Positions 16,975 through 25,791 of a stretch of DNA of 64,000 nucleotides are shown here, one piece after another. The notes beneath the pieces were generated by a model. It saw nothing but the letters and a program-made list of their open reading frames with translations. It was not told where the DNA came from and searched no databases. Made by a program: the position numbers and the translations under genes. Numbering within the stretch: position 1 is the first letter of the stretch; the number at the start of each line of letters is the position of its first letter. Source of the stretch: Myxococcales bacterium (GTDB lineage Bacteria > Myxococcota_A > UBA9160 > UBA4427); contig JAAZXM010000001.1 of the NCBI GenBank assembly GCA_014240165.1, positions 157,033 through 221,032 of the forward strand, written 5' to 3'.

Positions 16975-17703
16975 GTTCTCTTGAAAGCTGTAAAAGCCCC
17001 CCTCCGCCACCACCACGTGGTCCACTACCCGGATCCCGACGATCTCGCCGGCTTCCACGAGCCTCTGGGTCACCCGCTGATCCTCGGCGCTCGGTGACGG
17101 ATCGCCACTCGGGTGGTTGTGCACCAACACGATTGCAGCCGCGGCCGCGCTCACCGCGGGTCGAAAGACCTCTCGCGGGTGAACGAGACTCGCCGTGAGG
17201 GTGCCCTGGGAAATCTGTGATTCTCCCACGACCCGATTTCGACCATCGAGCATCAAGACAACGAAATGCTCCTTTCGCATCCTGCGCATCCGCTGAATGA
17301 AGTGGCGATGGACATCTTCCGGGCTGCTGACCCGGTCGCCTCTTTTCAGGGTTCGAGTTGCCAAGCGGCGCCCAATTTCGACGGAAGCCGCCAGCGAAGC
17401 CAACTTGGCCGGCCCTACTCCAGGAAAGAGGCGAAGGCGCGAAGGAGAACAACTCGCCAGAGCCTCCAGCCCACCACACTCGGCGAGAAGAGATTGAGAG
17501 ACTTCCAGGGCTGAACTCTGCTTCGTTCCTGTTCGAAGAACCAAGGCCAGGAGTTCTCGATCTGCGAGAGGCTCGATCCCCAAACGGTCGAATCGCTCTC
17601 TCGGCTGATCGGCGAAGTTCTCACCGCGAAGCCGGCAACCTTGCTTGGCAGACTCGCGGTGGCGACGTGTACTCTGAAATCCGGTCCGACTGTGTTGACT
17701 CAC
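16963..17703 (-). CDS. radC: RadC/JAB-domain protein
   Basis: A DUF2466-type RadC protein. The N-terminal helix-hairpin-helix-like region includes PRERFDRLGIEPLADRELLA and LRLFPGVGPAKLASLAA. The C-terminal JAB/MPN metalloprotease-like domain carries HNHPSGDPSPSAED, the zinc-binding HxHPSGxxxPSxxD signature. The biochemical role of RadC is unresolved; earlier claims of a repair function are disputed. At 246 residues it is slightly longer than usual because of an N-terminal basic tail (TRRHRESAKQGCRLR). It follows the secreted unknown gene at a distance of 76 bp on the same strand. Confidence 0.92.
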   Translation of the reverse strand: MSQHSRTGFQSTRRHRESAKQGCRLRGENFADQPRERFDRLGIEPLADRELLALVLRTGTKQSSALEVSQSLLAECGGLEALASCSPSRLRLFPGVGPAKLASLAASVEIGRRLATRTLKRGDRVSSPEDVHRHFIQRMRRMRKEHFVVLMLDGRNRVVGESQISQGTLTASLVHPREVFRPAVSAAAAAIVLVHNHPSGDPSPSAEDQRVTQRLVEAGEIVGIRVVDHVVVAEGGFYSFQENDKI

Positions 17704-17779
17704 GTACGTTCTCCCGGGACCGGGAAAACATCATGATAGCCGAGGGGAGGCTTTGGGCCACGACGGATTGACCAATCCC

Positions 17780-19030
17780 TCAGTTGGGTTGGACACAGTC
17801 TTTCTCTTTTTTCTCCGAGCGGCTGAGTACTTCGGCGAAAACGTGAGGCGCAAGCTCTGGCGCAACGAGGCTTCTCAGCGCCTCTCGCTGAAAAATTTCG
17901 TCGGCCTCCATCTCCGCTGAAAAGGATCTGAGTAGCGCGAGGTAACCATACGCTCCGACAGCAGCGCTCATTGCCATCTCGAGTTCGATGGGGTCCTCAA
18001 CGTCCAAGCGTGTACTGTCGGAAAATTCAACCGATCCTTCTGGAGAGAGTTCCCCTAAGCGACGCATCGCCGCGCGCAAGAAGCGATCGGTGAAGCTGCC
18101 GCTGGGACGAAGCGCTCTCGCGAGGGCTCCGGCTTCTAACTCCCCTCGAAGAGCCGCATCGAACGCCAATGCGCACCCCTGAATATCGGAACTGGAAAGT
18201 AGCGCGAGGGACTTGATTGCGGCCTGAACTCCACTTGTGTCAGAGCCCTTAGAAACCAGGTCGATCGTGAAAACATGCAGGCTTCTCGGAAAATTATAGG
18301 ATTGCCTCGAGCGTACCTCGACCGGACCCGCTTCCGGTCGAAGAACCAATTTGACCATCAAGTCCTCGCCCAATTGCTGCGAATACCCTTCGAGAACAAG
18401 AGGGCTCACTATTTCGCTGACGGCATCGCGTGCCTCGTCGCTGATTGCCGTCTCAGTAAGAATCACTCCGTAGCCGTCGCTCGCCTCCTGAAGTCTGAAC
18501 GTCAGCGCCTCAGAAGTAAGAAAGGAGATCGTGGCCCGACCAGCGAAAGAACGATGCGACAAGCCGTCCAGGCTATTGGGGAGCGGTGCCAAATCTATGT
18601 TCACCGCGCCAAAATCTGCACTGAGCTTGAAAGTGACCGATTTCTGACGGTAACCCTCGGCAAAAGCTCGGATCGTCAAGGAATCTCGCGAGCCTGCGGC
18701 TAACCTGGAGGGCAGTATGACGGTCAACGGCGCCTCGGCCTGCTCAAAGCGTTTCTGAAAGCCTGACCTGACGTAGAAAATATCTAGGTAACTGCTCGCG
18801 GGGACCGTCCGAACGACTATTTCGCGAGGCGAATACATGTACCCGCTGCCCCGTATAATGGAGACGAGAGGCGCTGAGAGATGACGTAACCCCCAGGAAG
18901 CGGGGTTTTCTGGACGCATATCCAGAACCTCGCCAGGAGCAGCGTCCGCATCAGCCGTTTGAGCGGCCGATCCACTGAAACAGAGAACAGCTGGGCAAAT
19001 TGCCAGTGCAAGAACCAAGCGACGCGTCAT
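17780..19030 (-). CDS. Secreted protein of unknown function, PEGA-like N-terminal region
   Basis: Not a recognised family. MTRRLVLALAICPAVLCFSG is a clear signal peptide, so the mature protein is periplasmic or extracellular. Residues around 65-150 look like a PEGA-type beta domain (IVVRTVPASSYLDIFYVRSG, then LTIRAFAEGYRQKSVTFKLS). After that comes a second beta-rich segment, then a helical C-terminal half with repeated Leu/Ala/Glu runs. The highly charged end is SRSEKKEKDCVQPN. It follows the ECF sigma/anti-sigma pair by 92 bp on the same strand, so it may be part of that stress regulon or its sensor; this is inference from position. The C-terminal Cys is not in a lipobox. Confidence 0.7.
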   Translation of the reverse strand: MTRRLVLALAICPAVLCFSGSAAQTADADAAPGEVLDMRPENPASWGLRHLSAPLVSIIRGSGYMYSPREIVVRTVPASSYLDIFYVRSGFQKRFEQAEAPLTVILPSRLAAGSRDSLTIRAFAEGYRQKSVTFKLSADFGAVNIDLAPLPNSLDGLSHRSFAGRATISFLTSEALTFRLQEASDGYGVILTETAISDEARDAVSEIVSPLVLEGYSQQLGEDLMVKLVLRPEAGPVEVRSRQSYNFPRSLHVFTIDLVSKGSDTSGVQAAIKSLALLSSSDIQGCALAFDAALRGELEAGALARALRPSGSFTDRFLRAAMRRLGELSPEGSVEFSDSTRLDVEDPIELEMAMSAAVGAYGYLALLRSFSAEMEADEIFQREALRSLVAPELAPHVFAEVLSRSEKKEKDCVQPN

Positions 19031-19122
19031 CCGGCCGAGCCATTCAGCGCGGCAGAATCTCCAACCCAATTATGTCGATCAGGGATCACCCGAGCAGCAT
19101 AACCGGAGGCCGCGAATGTTGC

Positions 19123-20148
19123 TCAATCGTTCACGCCAGAGCGATCAGCAATCAGGCCCCGGCCAACGGAAGCGAAATTCTCTGCGAGCAGATTCGCTTT
19201 GGCGTTTGGGCTCTCACGGAGTGCAGCAACGACATCTTCCAGCTCACCCCGCTTGACCGCATGCCTCGCAAGGTTTGCCACCCAGAGCTCTTGTTCAGCC
19301 AATGTCGAGTTGTTCAGGAGAGAGACGAAAGATTCGGGACTATCTCGAAGCCGAGCCAACCATTCATCGGCGCTGGGCTGCCTCTCAGCAGCCTGAATCG
19401 GGGCTTCGGCGCCTGCGCCAAGTCGCTCCGGACCTGGCTTCGCAGTGGGAGCCGCCACCTGGAGAACGCCGCTTCGATGCGAGGGCCTGGAGAAAGCAAA
19501 GGAGGGATTACCTCGCTGCACTGAACCACCGAAACCGAAGGCATCGCGAGCGAGCTGATTCGGGAAAACCGGAGTGCGCTCCGCCAATTCGAAGGCTGGG
19601 TTCCGAACCGGGCCCGGCAGCGAGCCGTGCCATTGGTTCGGTTGGATCGTGATCTGAATCGAGGGCAAACCCCTGACGCGATCCTCGCCCTTCACTTCAG
19701 AAGATCCCCTGGCGCCGGAGATCCCGGCCAGCGCAGCTGCCTCAAGGGACTCGTTTTCGTAGGCGAATCGGCCTTGGGCGTCCGAAACTTTCAGCGCATC
19801 TTCAACTTGCCCGGTACCAAAAACGATGCCTAAAGCGATCATCGCCACGGATGCAGGAACGAGAACCCTTGGGCTGATCAACAATCGAAAAGCCTCTCCC
19901 AAAGTTCCGGCCCATGAGGAGTTGCCTTCGCTCTCCCGGATGCGGTGCATGACAGAGTCGCTGAAGCCTGTGGGCACCTCGGGCTCCGGAAGTGACTTGA
20001 GAAGAGTGATCGTGCGCTGAACATCGCGAATCTCGGACAGACACTCTTCGCAATCATCAAGGTGGGCGTCGAAGAGCGCGCGCCGCTCAAGGGGAAGGTG
20101 GCCTTCCAAATAGTCGGCCATACTATCGTGTACTTCAGAGTGGTTCAC
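19123..20148 (-). CDS. Anti-sigma factor with zinc finger and one membrane segment
   Basis: Likely sequesters the ECF sigma factor encoded immediately upstream. The cytoplasmic N-terminus has the zinc-binding HX3CX2C motif of anti-sigma domains (DAHLDDCEECLSEI). A single membrane segment follows (VLVPASVAMIALGIVFGTG, about residues 95-113). The long C-terminal part is periplasmic, Pro/Gly-rich and probably disordered (about 110-260), ending in a helical region (DEWLARLRDSPESFVSLL onward). The GTG start overlaps the sigma-gene stop as GTGA, so translation is coupled. At 341 residues it is longer than a minimal anti-sigma factor, leaving room for a sensory domain. Confidence 0.87.
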   Translation of the reverse strand: MNHSEVHDSMADYLEGHLPLERRALFDAHLDDCEECLSEIRDVQRTITLLKSLPEPEVPTGFSDSVMHRIRESEGNSSWAGTLGEAFRLLISPRVLVPASVAMIALGIVFGTGQVEDALKVSDAQGRFAYENESLEAAALAGISGARGSSEVKGEDRVRGLPSIQITIQPNQWHGSLPGPVRNPAFELAERTPVFPNQLARDAFGFGGSVQRGNPSFAFSRPSHRSGVLQVAAPTAKPGPERLGAGAEAPIQAAERQPSADEWLARLRDSPESFVSLLNNSTLAEQELWVANLARHAVKRGELEDVVAALRESPNAKANLLAENFASVGRGLIADRSGVND

Positions 20149-20813
20149 AGTGAGGATTCCTCGTCCGACGCGCCCAGAAGGCCCTTCAGTTCAACACGAA
20201 GTGCCTGCCTTGCGCGGTGAATACGTGACTTAACGGTCCCTTCAGCTATCCCGAGAACTTCGCCGATCTCAGCGTACGCCAAGCCCTCTATGTCATAGAG
20301 AACTACAGGCATACGAAGTGCGGGTGTGAGCTTCTGCAGCGCTTCCCGAACCCGGCTCGTCAACTCCATTCCCGAAGTCGCATCCTCGGGATCCCTCGGG
20401 GAATAAGGAAGGTCGTCTCCGGCAGCCTGACGAACAGCCAACTTGGCAATACGCGCTCGGCTACGTCCAAGTGTGCGGCGTCGATTAAGGGCTGCGTTGG
20501 CGGCAACGCGATAGACGAAGGTGGAGAACCGCGAATCACCTCGAAACCGCCGCCCGTGGCGATGAAGGCTCAAGAACGTCTCTTGGGCGACATCCTCGGC
20601 CTCTTCGCGGGTGCCCATCATTCTCATCAACAGCCCGAAAACTCGTTGCTGGTGGCGGCGAACGAGTTCCTCAAATGCGCTGTCATCACCCTCTTTCCAG
20701 CGCCTGATGAGATCGGCGTCCGGGTCTTCGATCATGACTCCCCGCCGCCGACGCGGGGGAGTACCTGGCTCCACTGCAGCGGCAGGACCGCGCTCCACCA
20801 TCTCAAAGGTCAT
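20145..20813 (-). CDS. ECF (RpoE-like) RNA polymerase sigma factor
   Basis: Extracytoplasmic-function sigma factor. Region 2 is LIRRWKEGDDSAFEELVRRH...REEAEDVAQETFLSLHRHG with RFSTFVYRVAANAALNRRR. Region 4 is LTPALRMPVVLYDIEGLAYAEIGEVLGIAEGTVKSRIHRAR, the usual helix-turn-helix. The start MTFEMVERGP has GGAGG six bases upstream; longer in-frame starts have no such site. The product is 222 residues. It is translationally coupled to its anti-sigma factor and lies 71 bp after moaC. A possible self-regulated -35/-10 (GGAACT at 20859-20854, TCAGTC at 20835-20830) lies upstream but with a very short leader. Confidence 0.93.
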   Translation of the reverse strand: MTFEMVERGPAAAVEPGTPPRRRRGVMIEDPDADLIRRWKEGDDSAFEELVRRHQQRVFGLLMRMMGTREEAEDVAQETFLSLHRHGRRFRGDSRFSTFVYRVAANAALNRRRTLGRSRARIAKLAVRQAAGDDLPYSPRDPEDATSGMELTSRVREALQKLTPALRMPVVLYDIEGLAYAEIGEVLGIAEGTVKSRIHRARQALRVELKGLLGASDEESSL

Positions 20814-20884
20814 CGAATGCCTCCGCACGGACTGACCCCGGTCGGGCTGAGGCAGTTCCCCAGTCTTTCGATCAAAGCTTCCGA

Positions 20885-21424
20885 TTACTGCTCTCCTTCG
20901 GTCCGGGGCTGAAATTCGCCTTCCCCTTCGCGTATATAGTGCCCGCTCTTGCCCCCAGTCTTCGACGCGAGACGGATATTCTGGACACTCATTCCTCGGT
21001 CGATGGACTTGCACATATCGTAGACAGTCAGGCCGGCCGCCGAGGCCGCCACCAAGGCCTCCATCTCCACCCCGGTTCGGCTGTGGGATTCAACAGTCGC
21101 CTGAATTCTGAGCCGAGAGTTGCCCGGGTCGGGAAGCAGCAGGACCTCCACGGACTCGATGGGAAGCGGGTGAGCCAGCGGAATCCATTCATCCGTACGT
21201 TTCGCCGCCTGAATCCCGGCTATTCGCGCAACCGCCAGGACATCGCCTTTGGGCAGATCACCCGTTCCTATTCGTTCCAGCGTTTTCTCTTGCATCAATA
21301 CTTCGCAACGGGCAATACAGCACCTGTGCGAGATCGGTTTTTGCCCAACATTGACCATCCGCGCTCGACCTTCTTCATCGAGATGCGTGAGTTCTTCGGA
21401 GGAGTTGGAATCTTGCTTGCTCAT
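20885..21424 (-). CDS. moaC: Cyclic pyranopterin monophosphate synthase MoaC
   Basis: With MoaA, converts GTP to cyclic pyranopterin monophosphate, the first step of molybdenum cofactor synthesis. THLDEEGRARMVNVGQK, KGDVLAVARIAGIQAAKRT, IPLAHPLPIESVEV, GVEMEALVAASAAGLTVYDM and CKSIDRGM cover the whole family pattern including catalytic Lys and Asp residues. Length, 179 residues, is slightly above the usual 160 because of a Gly/Lys-rich C-terminal tail. The ATG overlaps the TGA of the upstream hydrolase (ATGA), so the two are coupled. No other moa gene is nearby. Confidence 0.96.
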   Translation of the reverse strand: MSKQDSNSSEELTHLDEEGRARMVNVGQKPISHRCCIARCEVLMQEKTLERIGTGDLPKGDVLAVARIAGIQAAKRTDEWIPLAHPLPIESVEVLLLPDPGNSRLRIQATVESHSRTGVEMEALVAASAAGLTVYDMCKSIDRGMSVQNIRLASKTGGKSGHYIREGEGEFQPRTEGEQ

Positions 21425-22284
21425 GGGGACCCCAATCTGAGGATCCAGTCATGCACATCGTCATAGACTCGAGCCCGCTCTGGTTCATTGAATATTTCAT
21501 GTCGAAGGTTGGGATAGATTCGCAATTCGCTCCCCGCTGCGGACCCCTCTTGAGACAGAGAATCGAAGAAGAGTTGGCTCCCCTCGACTCGGCATATCGG
21601 ATCCGACTCCCCATGCATCAACAACGTGGGAACGGAAAGCTTATTCGCTTTTCCTGAAACCCGTTCGATCGCTTCAAACATCCCGGCTCCCATCGAAGCG
21701 GTGATCTGGCCATGGACCAAGGGATCTGCCTCATAGTTCCGGACAACCTCCGGATCACGCGATATACCCGAAGCGTCCAAACCCGCTGCCATACTGAATC
21801 GAGGCGCCAATCTTCGCAGCAAACGAGCGAAAAACAATTTGGAGCGCGAGATATCTGGGGACAGAGACAGCGCGGGACCCGAAAGAACCACCAGATCCGT
21901 GTCCACCTTCCTCTCACAAGCCAGGGCCGCAACAACCAACCCCCCCATACTGTGTCCGACGAGTACACTTGGAAGCCCGGGGTGGGCTTCGGATGCAAAG
22001 CTGATGAATTCTTCGACATCGTCGAGAAAGTCATCGAATCTCCCGACGTGACCGCGTTGGCCGGGGGAATGTCCATGGCCCATTTGGTCATGGGCATACA
22101 CAGAGAAACCTCGCTCAGCGAAGAACATTGCGACTTCTTCGTATCTTCCGCTGTGCTCGCCGAAACCATGGACGAGCACCATCAATCTCTCCGGTCGCTC
22201 AGGTTGCCAGGAACGGAAGAATAATTCTCTCCCATTGCCCGTCTCGAAATAGGCCTCACTACGGACGCAATCCTGGAGCATCAC
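21421..22284 (-). CDS. Alpha/beta hydrolase, monoacylglycerol lipase/lysophospholipase type
   Basis: Alpha/beta-hydrolase fold of the serine aminopeptidase S33 (Hydrolase_4) group. VLVHGFGEHSGRYEEVA contains the oxyanion loop, AHDQMGHGHSPGQRGHV is typical of monoacylglycerol lipases, and VGHSMGGLVV is the nucleophile elbow with the catalytic Ser. The Asp is in LLMHGESDPICR and the His in NLRHEIFNEPER. Substrate is probably a monoacylglycerol, lysophospholipid or similar ester. It precedes moaC with a 4-bp overlap and follows the transglycosylase gene by 66 bp. No signal peptide is seen, so it is cytoplasmic. Confidence 0.87.
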   Translation of the reverse strand: MMLQDCVRSEAYFETGNGRELFFRSWQPERPERLMVLVHGFGEHSGRYEEVAMFFAERGFSVYAHDQMGHGHSPGQRGHVGRFDDFLDDVEEFISFASEAHPGLPSVLVGHSMGGLVVAALACERKVDTDLVVLSGPALSLSPDISRSKLFFARLLRRLAPRFSMAAGLDASGISRDPEVVRNYEADPLVHGQITASMGAGMFEAIERVSGKANKLSVPTLLMHGESDPICRVEGSQLFFDSLSQEGSAAGSELRIYPNLRHEIFNEPERARVYDDVHDWILRLGSP

Positions 22285-22350
22285 TTTCCTACTCCGCCGC
22301 TTCGGGAAATCCTTGCCGGAACTCGCCGCGGAAAAACACTTCGGACGGCG

Positions 22351-22974
22351 CTAGGAAGTGCGCAGTTCACGTACGCGTTCGCGAGCTTCCAGAACCTTTT
22401 CAAGGTAAGCGACACCGCGAATTCGCGAACCCCAGAAGTAAGCGGAAATCCCCTTCTCCACTCCCAAGCGTTCGATATTATGAGCCAATATAAAGCAGCC
22501 CGCCTCGATATTGCTCTCCACCGTCGCCAAGTTGCCCGCCAACCCCATCGGCCTCATCATATGCGGCATCACCTGCATCAGGCCAACAGCACCCTTCGGA
22601 CTCCGCGCCCAGGGACGGGCATCGCTCTCGACGAGTACGATGGCCATGACCAGATCCGGGGCGAGACCGTACTGAGCGCTGTACCTGTCGATCGCTTCTA
22701 CGATCCGAGCCTGTTCCGCCAACGAAAGCGAAGGATTGGCGAGTGCGAGGCTTCGCTCCAGAGCGCCCCGCATTCCGGTACTCGAAACGATCGCTTGCTC
22801 CGGCGCGAGTTCACCACCTGCCAGTGAAACCGAGGGCAGGGGATAATTTCCCCAACTGAGGAGCAGACAGGACAAAAGGCCCAGCAGCAACACTCTCCGC
22901 CTGCGCCGCCAAAACTGATTTCGATTGCGAGAATCCAAAACCCGAGTCTCCACTAAGTGCAGACCCAGACCCAA
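22351..22974 (-). CDS. Lytic transglycosylase, SLT domain
   Basis: Cleaves peptidoglycan with formation of 1,6-anhydromuramic acid. After a basic stretch (FWRRRRRVLLLGLLSCLLLSW) that acts as a signal peptide or anchor, the SLT domain follows. YGLAPDLVMAIVLVESDARP contains the catalytic Glu, and SPKGAVGLMQVMP and the helical C-terminal part are conserved. No ATG is available at the 5' end; the start is probably TTG at 22974 (weak GGGAT upstream) or GTG at 22953. Length, about 207 residues, matches small single-domain members. It is the first gene of a minus-strand run leading to moaC and the sigma factor. Confidence 0.85.
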   Translation of the reverse strand: MGLGLHLVETRVLDSRNRNQFWRRRRRVLLLGLLSCLLLSWGNYPLPSVSLAGGELAPEQAIVSSTGMRGALERSLALANPSLSLAEQARIVEAIDRYSAQYGLAPDLVMAIVLVESDARPWARSPKGAVGLMQVMPHMMRPMGLAGNLATVESNIEAGCFILAHNIERLGVEKGISAYFWGSRIRGVAYLEKVLEARERVRELRTS

Positions 22975-23342
22975 GATTCATCCCGCTGACACGGTTTGAG
23001 ACCGTGCCGGAACCAGCTTCTGGGGGGTTCTGCATGTCGACTTGCTATCTCGACGCTCGCCGGGTTAGCCGCCGCCCCGAGGGGCGAACCTTGCTTCCCT
23101 GCTCCACGAGTATAGTCGCGGAGCGACCTGGAAACCATCCAACTTTCTTGCGGCTCGGTCTGGATTCGAAGCCCTCACCGTCGCTATGGCCTCCTCGCAG
23201 AAAACGCTGCTGAACTGCCTAAGAATTTCGAGGCCGATCCATGGGGTTCTCAACCCACGGTTCTGCGACTCAGATTTCGGCCCGCCGCGTGGGACCGCTC
23301 TGTTACGATTCGGGAAGGCTGACTGCGTGTACAGGCTGGTTG
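22975..23342. other. Divergent intergenic region
   Basis: Between the transglycosylase and the histidine kinase. It holds a small inverted repeat CACGGT-TTGAG-ACCGTG near 22991 and CGCCCC-GA-GGGGCG near 23074. No gene, tRNA or clear promoter was recognised. Confidence 0.4.
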
Positions 23343-24836
23343 ATGGCTTCCTCGTCCGATAAGACCCGACTCGAAGCGCGTGAAGTCGAAGAGATTTCTT
23401 CGGCTTTCGAGAAACTCAATCCACTGCTCATCGTATGTGACGATGGATTGCGAGTGGTCCGGCTGAGCAGCGCCTGTAACGAACTCACCGACGCCGTATC
23501 CGAGTGGATTGGGCGTGACCTCGAAGAGTTCCTCGGATGCCTCTGCGAGCAACCCGACCTTCAGCGCATCAAGGGCTGGTGTGCCGAGTTGGAAGACGCT
23601 CTCGCGAGCAATACGAAATCGTTGGCTTTCAGATTGGGCCAGGGGAAAATCCGAGGCCAATTATTCGGGCTCGATCTGGCCGCCCTTCGAGATCGCCAAG
23701 AAGGGCCCGAGAGGGCCGCAGTCCTCGTCGTTCGCCCCGATGACTCCGAGCAAAGCAGCAACTCGATGAGCTCTCGGGGAAAAAGTGCGCTCAACGCGAT
23801 TCTCGAAACTTCCCCGGATCCCATCGTGGCAATCGACGCCCGAGGATCAGTCACTTATGCCAATGGGCCAGCCACTCGGCTCTTCGCACCCGAAGGAAGG
23901 AGCCTTGAGGGCCTGGACTCAGAAGCTTTTCGTCCCTACTCACCCGATCTCGCCGAGGCTGTGGCCAGCCTCGGCGAGGGAGAAGACACCTGTCAACGGG
24001 AGATCCAAATCGACCAGCCTGGGGCAGAGCCTCTAAGGTTCGCCCTTTCAGCCCAAAGCGTCGACACAAGAGCCGACATCGCGACCAGCCACCTGATCTG
24101 GCTGCGCAATATCAGCGATGGCGAGGCGCATCATCTCAATTTGCAACGGAGAATCGAGGAACTCGAAGAATTCATACACGGTGCTTCGCATAATTTACGA
24201 TCGTCGTTGCTCCCAGTGCTCGGCTTCACCCAATTGCTACGAGACGACTTCGATCATCAACTCGACGATACCGGTCGGCGTTACACCGACCGGATTGAAA
24301 CCGCCGCCCGAAAAATGGATACCCTGATCAGCGATCTCCTCGATTTGTCCAGAATTTTCGTCGGGGATATCCAAAGGCATCACGTGGACAGCCGAGCATT
24401 ACTGAGTCGACTCGAGTCCGACCTCAAACGAAAGCTCGACGAAGCGGGTGTAAAATTGGAGACCCCCGCAGTTTGTCCCGCACTATCCGGAGACGCGAAC
24501 TACCTGTACCAGATGTTCTTCCAGATAATTGTCAACGCCGTAGAGCATATGGGTGAATGCGAAAATCGCCGAATAGAGATCTCTTTCTCGAAGCAGCCTC
24601 AGAGCAACGCTGACCTTGTCTCCGTCCGCGATTACGGTCAAGGCATTCCACCAGAGGAAGTCGAGAAGGTCTTCGAGGCCTTCCACTCCAGAGAAACTTC
24701 TCCAGGTGGGGGGAAATCCAGGGGCCTGGGCCTAACCTTCGTACGAGCGATCGCCGAGGCGCATGGTGGACACGCTTGGGCTGAGAACCCGGTGCAATAC
24801 GGCGCGCTTTTCCGAGTGATTCTGCCAAGCGGGTAA
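23343..24836 (+). CDS. Soluble PAS-domain sensor histidine kinase (orphan)
   Basis: Cytoplasmic two-component kinase without membrane segments. A degenerate PAS-like region (about 25-100) precedes a PAS domain around residues 150-215 (NAILETSPDPIVAIDARGSV, TYANGPATRLFAPEG). The H-box is FIHGASHNLRSSLLPVLGFT, of the cyanobacterial/phytochrome-type family. The ATP-binding domain has the N-box IIVNAVEHM, G1 VRDYGQGIPPEE and G2 GKSRGLGLTFVRAIAEAHGG. MASSSDKTRL was chosen as the start. No response regulator is adjacent; lgt follows after 132 bp. The signal is unknown. Confidence 0.88.
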   Translation: MASSSDKTRLEAREVEEISSAFEKLNPLLIVCDDGLRVVRLSSACNELTDAVSEWIGRDLEEFLGCLCEQPDLQRIKGWCAELEDALASNTKSLAFRLGQGKIRGQLFGLDLAALRDRQEGPERAAVLVVRPDDSEQSSNSMSSRGKSALNAILETSPDPIVAIDARGSVTYANGPATRLFAPEGRSLEGLDSEAFRPYSPDLAEAVASLGEGEDTCQREIQIDQPGAEPLRFALSAQSVDTRADIATSHLIWLRNISDGEAHHLNLQRRIEELEEFIHGASHNLRSSLLPVLGFTQLLRDDFDHQLDDTGRRYTDRIETAARKMDTLISDLLDLSRIFVGDIQRHHVDSRALLSRLESDLKRKLDEAGVKLETPAVCPALSGDANYLYQMFFQIIVNAVEHMGECENRRIEISFSKQPQSNADLVSVRDYGQGIPPEEVEKVFEAFHSRETSPGGGKSRGLGLTFVRAIAEAHGGHAWAENPVQYGALFRVILPSG

Positions 24837-24968
24837 GTCCGGATCGACTAGCCCAGGCAGCCGGAGTTGCCGGCATTCGGCTCATCCTTTAGGGTTCCGT
24901 CCGCGCAGGCCCCAGACAGGCGGCGCCCTGTTTGAGAAAACCCCTGCAGCACCCTGAATCCCAAATCC

Positions 24969-25727
24969 ATGTACCCTGAACTCTTCACTATTCCCGGCAT
25001 CAACTACACCGTGAGCACCTTCGGCGTAATGATGTCCCTTGGCTTCCTCGTCGGCTATTGGATCACGTGCGTACGTATGGTCGAGCTCCGGCTGGATCCC
25101 GAACCCGTTACGAATATCCTGGTCTGGATCATGCTCGGGGGGGTGCTCGGCTCCAAACTCTATTACGCCGTCGACGTTTCGATCAGAGAGGGGTACCCCT
25201 TCGCTGAACTCCTCTTCGCCCGCGCTGGAATCACCTGGTACGGCGGCCTGATGGGCGGTGCACTTGCGGGAGTCATCGGCTGTCGAGTCCATAACGTCTC
25301 GACGCTCAGCTTCGCCAATGCGGTTGCTCCCGCGCTGGCGGTCGGTCAGGCACTCGGGCGCATCGGCTGCTTTCTCGTGGGAGACGATTACGGAAAAGTG
25401 ACCTCCGTGCCCTGGGGTCTGAGCTTCCCCCAAGGCGCCCCGCCCACCCTCGAGACCGTACACCCGACCCAGCTCTACGAGGTGGCTTGGCTCCTTCCGG
25501 TCGCCGCTTTCCTATGGTGGCGCAGAGATCGAAGCCCTTTCCTTCTCGGGGAGTATCTCGCTCTCAACGGGGCCGGTCGAATCGTAATTGAGCACTGGAG
25601 AGTCAACGAGAAGGTTCTGCTCGGGCTAACCGAACCTCAACTCATTGGAGTCGGGCTGATTCTGGTGGGCATGGGGCTCTGGCTTCGTTTCCGAAGCCAG
25701 GGCTTGACTCAATCGGGCACCGAATAG
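24969..25727 (+). CDS. lgt: Prolipoprotein diacylglyceryl transferase
   Basis: Inner-membrane enzyme that attaches diacylglycerol to the lipobox cysteine of lipoproteins. The 252-residue protein has about seven membrane segments. The Lgt signature is ALAVGQALGRIGCFLVGDDYG, and the essential HP-T-LYE motif appears as VHPTQLYEVAW. GITWYGGLMGG is also conserved. The start MYPELFTIPG matches the family N-terminus. Lipoproteins such as the TraB/GumN protein in this window would be its substrates. It is convergent with the unknown helical protein downstream. Confidence 0.96.
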   Translation: MYPELFTIPGINYTVSTFGVMMSLGFLVGYWITCVRMVELRLDPEPVTNILVWIMLGGVLGSKLYYAVDVSIREGYPFAELLFARAGITWYGGLMGGALAGVIGCRVHNVSTLSFANAVAPALAVGQALGRIGCFLVGDDYGKVTSVPWGLSFPQGAPPTLETVHPTQLYEVAWLLPVAAFLWWRRDRSPFLLGEYLALNGAGRIVIEHWRVNEKVLLGLTEPQLIGVGLILVGMGLWLRFRSQGLTQSGTE

Positions 25728-25791
25728 CGGAATCTGGGTTCGAGTTGTTGGGTCGCCTAAACCGACCGGGCTTCGCCTCGACCGAATCGGG

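Noticed and set aside
20828..20860. Autoregulatory ECF promoter for the sigma gene
   Set aside because: GGAACT and TCAGTC are 18 bp apart, but transcription would start on the ribosome site itself; kept only as a remark in the gene entry.
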